Below, one piece after another: positions 59,601 through 64,000 of a DNA stretch of 64,000 nucleotides. The DNA is from Undaria pinnatifida. Its lineage: Eukaryota > Sar > Phaeophyceae > Laminariales > Alariaceae. Made by a program: the position numbers and the translations under genes. The stretch is from positions 1,585,075 through 1,649,074 of the forward strand of contig JABAKD010000005.1 in NCBI GenBank assembly GCA_012845835.1. The letters are read 5' to 3'. Position 1 is the first letter of the stretch; each line of letters starts with the position of its first letter. The notes beneath the pieces were generated by a model. It had not been told where the DNA came from. It made no database searches and was given only the letters and a program-made list of their open reading frames with translations.

Positions 59601-61442
59601 GAACGCCCGTCAGTCAGTGTCAAACGGTGTGGCCCCTACCCTAACACGCTTGCCACTTCGAGGACAAAGACCACAGTAGTGTAGAGGTTCACCATGTCTT
59701 TTCTGACACGCCTCCTCATTCCGGGAGCTCCCCATCTCCCCAGCAACTCAAAATTGATACACATTGTTCGTTCCCCGCCCCCGATGAACACTACCATTTG
59801 CGCCACAAAAATGGGTGTACAACTAATTCGAAAAAAAATACGCAAAGGGTTTCCGAAGATATTTTGGACAGTTTTCTGAGCTGAGGAGCCGGTTACTCGG
59901 TAAGAGCATTGCCTCCAGAGTGCTATCTCTATCTCATCCGTTGCCCGCCAGCCAAATTGAACTTACGGGGGAGAAGCATTCAGCCCGAATTCACGCAACG
60001 TATTGGTTGAGCCTACAGCCGTGATCGTGCATGCAAAATATATTCGGCACGTGGCGTTTTTTTTATTCGCCTATTCAACCACAGCAGTGCTTTCAGCGCA
60101 CTTTCTTTTCTTCAACAGCCGAATACAAAACGGCGCAGGAGAGTGTTTAGCTGCTGGCTCACCAAGCGTTGCGTCCGTGTCACCAACGACATCACTGAAG
60201 TACCGGGTGATTTGCTCGCTCAGCGTCTGTAACAACCCAAACGAGAACGAACATGCGCCAAGGCCGACGAGGAGGAACACACGGGTTCACAGCCGGGACA
60301 AGAGTTTGAACGTTGGATTCATGATAGGACGGAGGTCGCGCCTGTTTTTCCCGGGGTTATTCAGTTGCCACGGGGAGTTATCCACTGCACCCAAAATCTG
60401 ATTTCGAGAAAGTGTGAAGTACCGCCAGACGAGCGGTCCCATGGCCTATCCATGGCAAAATCTATATGGCATCGTAAAACGGCCGCATCGGAGTCATCCC
60501 ACGGTAGGGGCTGCATTTATTGGTTTTGGCCCAGACGTTCCTGGTAATGTTCCTGGCATTTTTCCTGGTAATATTCCTGGTAATGTTCACCTGGTAATGT
60601 TCACCTGGCACTGTTCTTGGTCTTTTTCATGGTAAATTTGCTGGTAATGTTCCTAGTAATGTTCCTGGAGATGTTCCTGGTAATGTTACGGTTCAGCTCT
60701 TCATGTGAGGAATTACCGGTTAGCCTGACATTTTCTCGAGCATGTTTGTGTCAGGGCTAGCACATAAAAGTGCTGTGTTGGTCAGACTGCGCAAATCCAT
60801 GCCTTCAAAGTAATATTTCTGGTACACATGTGAGATATTGAGCTCCTCCCCTTAGGAGCTCAGAAACTTCCGCCGCGCCACTATCGCGGGATGACTTGTC
60901 CACAAAATCTCGGGAAGGACTACGTCGGGGGAACCCGACCGGGCGGACATCACGTGCGCGAAGCGCGAAGCGCCGCTTGTGGCTTTGTTTGGTTGACTAG
61001 CATGAAGAGCGAACTGTATCCTCAGCTAACAACCACGTGTGACGCGAACTCTCGTCACCTTGTGCGCGTACTTCCTTGCTGGTGGGCGACCGCTTTGAAT
61101 ACATTTTTTTCTGGTGTGGCCACGTCCACGGAGACCATTGCGCATGCTACGTAACTGCCTCGTGGGAGTCTGGGCATATACACACTACGTAATGTCATGA
61201 TATCGTAGTATGACCCTCCTTCACGGAGGTAAGGTTATCCACCCCGCACTGGAAGACATGCAGTTACTCGACCACCATCGCGGGTACAAGTCCAAAACAC
61301 AAAAGTAGGATCTACTCTAACTCGATCACTATCGCGGGTATAGGTCCATAACCAAAACAAAGAGGGGAAAATACCTTGCCCTGGTAGCCGTGTTTTACAA
61401 CGTCGTTCCAAGCGAAGCCAACTCCCGGAGGGGGAAATTTCA
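47390..61442 (-). CDS. GDSL/SGNH hydrolase gene 2, 3' half (seven exons)
   Basis: Seven segments read leftward join into the C-terminal two thirds of a GDSL (SGNH) hydrolase: 61375-61442, 60163-60226, 59072-59238, 55607-55708, 51147-51275, 49243-49371 and 47390-47641, 911 bases or about 303 codons. Phases fit throughout, including a phase-1 junction at 60163/59238 whose split codon becomes Asp. Donors are GTATTT, GTGAGC, GTAAGT, GTGAGT, GTGGGT and GTGAGT. Family landmarks appear in order: LSEQITRYF helix, HVVAVGGSEPG at the block III position, ILLANLPS strand, VRVLDFYML strand, a Cys-rich insert, then WDETH, the block V Asp/His pair. Introns are 1-6.3 kb and consist largely of repeats. Exons for blocks I and II were not found up to the right edge. 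No exon carries a stop. It could be a live gene or a recently truncated paralogue. Confidence 0.68.
48150..48360 (+). repeat. Family A element, diverged
   Basis: CATGATTCTCGTCGTGTACC, GTTGGGAGTTATCTTC and GTGGTGCACCTCTTATCATC match A interior and right end. The left end is only CACTGCGATGTTTCAC. Confidence 0.5.
48370..49242. other. Gene 2 intron, scattered A-like words
   Basis: GGTACCTTGGTATAGC...TTGCACGCGTTCC near 48580-48625 resembles an A end. Nothing else recognised. Confidence 0.3.
49243..49371 (-). CDS. Gene 2 exon: DPELFESQGFT...TDPCL
   Basis: 43 codons lie between acceptor AATATCATCAG and donor GTGAGTAG. It starts AIVDDPELFESQGFTGSSGS and contains ALTDPCL, matching the family pattern (xxNPxxYGFTn...PCl) just upstream of block V. 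Phase 0 on both sides. Confidence 0.62.
49735..49880 (-). repeat. Family A fragment
   Basis: AACTCCCATGGCCTAGGTAT, AGCCCGTCATTCA and CTCTGTCGTAGCATGCGTTC form the A end in the same order as 51850-52017. Confidence 0.55.
50215..50275 (+). repeat. GATGATG minisatellite
   Basis: Runs of GATGGATGATGGATGA with ACTG and ACGG variants. Confidence 0.8.
50370..50607 (+). repeat. Family A element, diverged
   Basis: GGTGGTGCACCTATTTTTTT and CACTTGAGTGGC at one end, CTCTATCGTACCACGCGTCC at the other. The interior is poorly conserved. Confidence 0.5.
51147..51275 (-). CDS. Gene 2 exon: helix plus VRVLDFYML strand
   Basis: 43 codons lie between acceptor TTATTATGACAG and donor GTGGGT. The peptide opens STEADSWLVEIMDQVFIQIR and ends NAQVRVLDFYMLSA. 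A long helix followed by a hydrophobic (V/I)xxxDFY strand precedes the C-terminal catalytic segment in the family. Phase 0 on both sides. Confidence 0.6.
51734..52017 (-). repeat. Family A TIR element
   Basis: About 284 bp. GTGCGTGCTACGATAGAGGC at the left, CGCTATCGTAGCACGGGTCC at the right, interior CATCCCATGGCCTCGGTGTA and GAAGGAGCCCCGTCATTC. Confidence 0.75.
52385..52860 (+). repeat. Minisatellite D of C-end-like units
   Basis: About twelve diverged 35-45-base units around CCAAGGCTACGGTAGAGGGG and TCACGTTTA. The unit start equals the terminus of family C. It ends exactly where an A element begins. Confidence 0.7.
52858..53104 (-). repeat. Family A TIR element
   Basis: Left end TAGGTGCACCATTTTGCTTC (outer part missing), right end CTCCATCGTAGCACGCGTCT, interior TTTGAGGTTAAGATGCCCTG. 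Confidence 0.65.
53535..53765 (+). repeat. Minisatellite D, second patch
   Basis: CAAGGCTAC, GGCTAAGGCTACGCGTAAGG, GCGAAGGCTATGGTAGAGGG and GTCGCGTTTAGG repeat the D unit about six times. Confidence 0.6.
54187..54262 (+). repeat. Two 39-base tandem units
   Basis: GTGGGTAATTGTTTAGTGAG followed by CGCCCCGGGC occurs twice, near identical, so this is recent. Confidence 0.9.
54356..54652 (+). repeat. Family A TIR element
   Basis: 297 bp. ACGCATGCTACGGTAGAGGT and, reversed, CGACGCGTGCCACGATAGAG. Inverted similarity extends about 70 bases inward (CTGAATGACGGGGCTCCTTA against CTGAGGTTCCTCAATTGGGG). Confidence 0.8.
54890..55175 (+). repeat. Diverged family C element
   Basis: GCAAGGCTACAACGGCAAGG and TACCCCGCCCCTTTTTCACC at the left, GGTTAGTTTGGCGCAACGTA inside, GCCCTTATGGTACCGTAGC at the right, in C order. 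Confidence 0.6.
55300..55475 (+). repeat. TTCGATCTTGCTT minisatellite in gene 2 intron
   Basis: About 13 diverged units of TTCGATCTTGCTT. On the coding strand it is a purine-rich AAGATCGAA array beginning about 130 bases after the donor at 55606. Confidence 0.75.
55607..55708 (-). CDS. Gene 2 exon: ILLANLPS strand
   Basis: 34 codons lie between acceptor GTCGTTATAG and donor GTGAGTG. The peptide EIVSAWKDGITRLLERGVTG continues RILLANLPSPRGFP. A helix followed by (R)xxLxANLP is characteristic of the central GDSL fold. Phase 0 on both sides. Confidence 0.66.
55800..57040. other. Gene 2 intron, diverged A-like words
   Basis: GTGGTAGCACCCGTC (56030), ATGCCACGATAGAGGGAG (56231), GTAGCGCGCATG (56485) and GACCACGCGTCC (56808) look like old A ends. 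No full element. Confidence 0.35.
57047..57310 (+). repeat. Family A element, diverged
   Basis: ACGATAGAGGTTGCACG at the left, GGCGCTCCTTAACTCG and GTACCTCGGCCATGGGAGTG inside, GTGGTGCAATTTTTTACG at the right. Confidence 0.55.
57618..57963 (+). repeat. Family B TIR element with minisatellite
   Basis: 346 bp with inverted ends GAGCCATCGCACGGTAGGGA and, reversed, GAGCCATCCCACGGTAAGGA. The interior holds about five ATTACCAGGAAC units at 57866-57917. Confidence 0.85.
57964..59071. other. Gene 2 intron, nothing firm
   Basis: Diverged A-like word GGACGTGCTACCTCTC at 58301. No exon seen between the GGSEPG and ILLANLPS exons. Confidence 0.3.
59072..59238 (-). CDS. Gene 2 exon: block III region, GGSEPG
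   Basis: 167 bases lie between acceptor CCATCCGTAG and donor GTAAGT. After the split Asp codon it reads YTHVVAVGGSEPGHLLDAAA, then RYASGGADYSDPIAFENVF and onward to SFAPMAR. The stretch HVVAVGG aligns with the hydrophobic strand and GG of block III (usually GxND); the Asn is replaced, giving GGSE. A second SGGADYSD follows and could be mistaken for block II. It ends in phase 0. Confidence 0.6.
60163..60226 (-). CDS. Gene 2 exon: TLSEQITRYF helix
   Basis: 64 bases sit between a strong acceptor (CGTTTGGGTTGTTACAG) and donor GTGAGC. The peptide is TLSEQITRYFSDVV plus GDTDATL, the amphipathic helix that precedes block III in GDSL hydrolases. It ends with one extra base (phase 1), which completes a GAC codon with the first two bases of the next exon. 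Confidence 0.6.
60491..60897 (-). repeat. Family B TIR element with expanded minisatellite
   Basis: 407 bp. GAGTCATCCCACGGTAGGGG and, reversed, AAGTCATCCCGCGATAGTGG. The interior has about twelve GGTAATGTTCCT units at 60540-60695, the reverse of the units in the 57618 copy, as expected for opposite orientation. Confidence 0.85.
61375..61442 (-). CDS. Gene 2 exon: PPPGVGFAWNDVVKHGYQGK
   Basis: 68 bases follow acceptor CATACCAG and precede donor GTATTTTC. Two leading bases complete a codon from an earlier exon; the rest reads KFPPPGVGFAWNDV then VKHGYQGK. It ends in phase 0 and flows directly into TLSEQITRYF of the next exon. I do not know this segment as a named motif; the assignment rests on phase, splice sites and position between blocks II and III. 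The donor is the weakest of the set. Confidence 0.45.
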
Positions 61443-61739
61443 CTGGTATGTTTTCAGGCAACCCGGGAGAGCAGCTAGGCAGCCCACTCGTACACAGTTT
61501 CAACAAAAATTCGTGTATCGCATAGATAGACACATAAACAGCTCTGGTGCATATTACGACGCCGAAAAGCACCAAAGGCCATTCGCGCGGACGCTTTCCC
61601 TCTGCGTGTCGCTGAACTCTGCGACGTAAAAAGTTTGGAGACATATAATACAGTAGACACTATCCTTAGCACGGTTGTGACAGGGCACCTCTTCTGAGCC
61701 AAGTGTTACTATAATTTGTAGCAATACTATTACAAGTAT

Positions 61740-62012
61740 GGTACAGGTGTGTGCAGCAATTTCGTTTTTGAGGCTTCTCGTTTGAGGAGTTGTTGTTTCT
61801 GGACCTCATCCACCACCGGAACTGCAGCAAACTGAAAACGCAAGATTTTGATGATTGAACCCGCCACGGCCCAGGCGTACGCAACATTCACAATACGCAT
61901 CTCAAGGCTGCCATTTCTCGAAGATTTTGGGTTAAGTTAGCCTCTGTCACTCATCGCAACGCGTTTCCGCCATAAATCGGTATACCTTATTTCCTCTGCC
62001 GCAGTACGCGGT
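61740..62012 (-). repeat. Family A element
   Basis: GGTACAGGTGTGTGCAGCAA and CTCGTTTGAGGAG at the left, CGAAGATTTTGGGTTAAG, TTTCCGCCATAAATCGGTAT and CTCTGCCGCAGTACGCGG at the right. Confidence 0.55.
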
Positions 62013-62044
62013 TCTACCCGAGTACGTTTCGACCGGTATTTCGT

Positions 62045-62082
62045 ATGGGCTATTGTTAGGGTTAGAGTTAGGGTCAGGATTA
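62045..62082 (+). repeat. Degenerate TTAGGG patch
   Basis: Six diverged units in the opposite sense to the left-edge array, just outside an A element end. Confidence 0.6.
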
Positions 62083-62649
62083 GGGCTAGTTCCAACCATG
62101 GTGAAGAATACAATAATATAGGACTCCGCGTGCTCGATAACATGGGCCCACTCTATTGTTTGTGTTTTCTTCAGTGCACTTCATTTGAGGAGTTGTATGT
62201 CGAAGTAAAAATATACCTACCTGGTACATAATCTCGACAATACGATGTCCAGTCCGACCCGCGATGAGAACTCTCGTGTCTTAGGCGTACATATACTGTA
62301 GTCTAGTCCTATAGCATACATCATCTCTTTCTCCTACGGTAAAGAACCACACCCGAGTTTCTGATGACCTAAGTCGCATTTTTAGGAGTTTTATTCCTCA
62401 CCACACAAAGTTGAGAAAATACTAAAGTTGCAACAAGATGAGCAATGCTAGGACCTCGAGGCATACAAAACATGTTACTTACAAACGCAAGGATTGCCCA
62501 ACTAACACGATAATGGGTTACGGTGGCCCCTCACTGAAAAAATGAATTTAGCAAAAAGCTGCTACCCCTCTTAACGTAAGACGCGTGATATACGATGATT
62601 TGATAAGACGACTGGTACGATAGATATAGAGGTGAGGTGTGTGATGATA

Positions 62650-62795
62650 CAGCCATCCCACGGGACCACGGGTGCAGCAGATTGTAACAACTTCCCGAGC
62701 TCTAAACCTGAAGAGAGCTCAATGTCTCACGCGAAATACGACCTCGAAGGCAGTCGCTCGCGTAACCCGACCAAGCTTCCATGCTCCATATAGTA
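62650..62795 (+). repeat. Family B left half
   Basis: CAGCCATCCCACGGGACC, AGAGAGCTCAATGTCTCACG, CTCGAAGGCAGTCGCTCGCG and ACCCGACCAAGCTTCCATGC. The E copy follows at once. Confidence 0.55.
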
Positions 62796-62845
62796 AAAGC
62801 AAGAAAATGTATAAATAAATCTCGTGATCATATTATAAAAAATGA

Positions 62846-62975
62846 AAATACACTCCAGCTGTGAGATCGAAGATTTCGTCGAAACTCATCTTTGCAAGCT
62901 GTGTGTGATACTCCGATCGCGCGCATTACGAGTTGTGTGTCCTCATTAAGAATATAGATAGTCCTCATTAAGGAT
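62846..62975 (+). repeat. Family E, core only
   Basis: CACTCCAGCTGTGAGATCGA through GCGCATTACGAGTTGTGTGT. The TCCTCATTAAG end is duplicated (62938 and 62961). Confidence 0.75.
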
Positions 62976-63044
62976 ATTACGTCGACCGAGTTTGGAGTGG
63001 GGCGAAACCGGCCAGAAACATGTTCATAAACGTGGAGCCGCGAT

Positions 63045-64000
63045 CTCGTTACCACCGTTACTACTATCGTTATTTCTACTGTTGATACTACCGTTACTAC
63101 TGTCGTTACTACTGCAGTTACTACTACCGTTACTACCGTGGGCTGACTCTAACGTAACTACAGTGCCATGACTCTGCCGTTACTCCCGCGGAATGACACT
63201 TCTACTACCGTTACTCCTACCTTTACCAGTACCGTTACTACCGTTACTACCGTTACTACCGTTACTACCGTTACTACTACCGTTACTACTACCGTAACTA
63301 CCGTACCTACTGTTACTACCGTTACTACTACCGTTACTACTACTGTTACTACTACCGTTAGTGCTACTGTCACTACTGCCGTCACTCCCGTTCTTACCGT
63401 TACTACTACTGTTACGACCGTTACTACCGTTACTACGGTGACTACTGCCGTTACTACTAATGCCCGTTACTTTCGTTACCACTACCGTTACCACCGTTAC
63501 TACTGCCGGTACTACCGTTAGTACTGCCGGTACAACCGTTACTACCATTGCTACCGTTACTACTACCGTTACTACTGCCGATACAACCGTTACTACCATT
63601 GCTACCGTTACTACTACCGTTACTACTGTTACTAAACAACCGTTTCTACTACCGTTACTACTTTATCATCACAACCGTTACTACTACGGTTACTACCACT
63701 ACTACTACTGTTACTACTACCGTTGCTACCATTCCTACCAATGTTACTACGGTTACTAACGTCACCACTAGACCGTTACTACCGTAGAGTAAAACTTCTA
63801 CTATCATCACCACTACCGTTGGTACTACCTGTTCTACCGTTACGAATAGCGTTACTCTTACCCTTACTACTACCGCTACTACTACCGTTGTTTCAACCAT
63901 TACTCATACCGTTACTACTACTCTTGCTGCTAGCGTTACTAGTGCCACTAATACCGCCGTCGCTACCGTTACTACCGTTACTAGTACCGTCACTACCGTT
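63045..64000 (+). repeat. TTACTACCG satellite, runs off the right edge
   Basis: Nearly 1 kb of 9- and 12-base units from TTACTACCG, TTACTACTACCG and variants (ACTACTGCCG, ACAACCGTT). Long open frames of T/V repeats on both strands are artefacts. Confidence 0.95.

Noticed and set aside
60290-60440. A minus-strand peptide with GPLVWRYF, like the NGxVW segment of GDSL proteins
   Set aside because: It overlaps words typical of family A interior (TCCCATGGCCTA), has no good donor, and lies downstream of an exon that should follow this segment.
63158-63900. T/V-rich frames over 100 codons
   Set aside because: Translation of the TTACTACCG satellite; open on both strands.
1-64000. CRISPR arrays, rRNA genes, bacterial operons or riboswitches
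   Set aside because: None of the direct repeats has regular unique spacers, and no rRNA or riboswitch signature was seen.

Overview
The window looks like intron-rich, repeat-saturated nuclear DNA of a eukaryote. A brown alga or related stramenopile is my best guess, from memory of the style of the LINE, Ty3 and tyrosine-recombinase retroelements; I could not search. There are no rRNA genes, no intact tRNA gene, no CRISPR array and no bacterial operon. Almost all long open frames are shadows of microsatellites or repeats.

The host genes I can support are pieces of two GDSL/SGNH-hydrolase (lipase/esterase-like) genes, both on the minus strand and cut into short exons (64-252 bases) by introns of about 1-8.5 kb. 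Gene 1 runs leftward from 18568 off the left edge: signal peptide (18437-18568), GDS block I (9997-10119), an NGKVWPSWL exon (4100-4180) and a block II exon (1274-1375). Gene 2 runs leftward from at least 61442 to a stop at 47390 and carries the later part of the same kind of protein in seven exons, ending in the WDETH catalytic motif. Exon phases match at nearly every junction. Gene 1 shows only the N-terminal half and gene 2 only the C-terminal half.

Introns and spacers are packed with small dispersed repeats. Three families have terminal inverted repeats: A (about 270-300 bp, ends ACGCGTGCTACGATAGAGG), B (about 350-410 bp, ends GAGTCATCCCACGGTAGGG) and C (about 268 bp, ends GACCAAGGCTACGGTAGGGG). 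All share a TACGGTAG-like core, and a degenerate minisatellite at 52.4-53.8 kb is built from the same motif. A fourth family, E, begins with a conserved CACTCCAGCTGTGAG block and may carry a G-tract tail. A tRNA-derived SINE occurs four times, always reversed. One B copy holds degenerate telomere repeat at the left edge.

Layout: 0-11.9 kb, gene 1 introns with A, B, C and E repeats; 12.3-14.7 kb, a decayed LINE with an A element inside it; 16.6-19.3 kb, three SINEs and gene 1 exon 1; 20.5-23.3 kb, E copies, a tRNA-like repeat and a possible LTR; 25.3-30.3 kb, a decayed minus-strand Ty3/gypsy element; 30.6-35.1 kb, tRNA-like repeats, a fold-back element holding a solo LTR, and local duplications; 36.1-38.2 kb, mini- and microsatellites and a SINE; 39.1-42.9 kb, a G-rich tandem array and a decayed tyrosine-recombinase retroelement; 43-62.8 kb, gene 2 and its flank with many A, B, C and D repeats; 63.0-64.0 kb, a TTACTACCG satellite running off the right edge.
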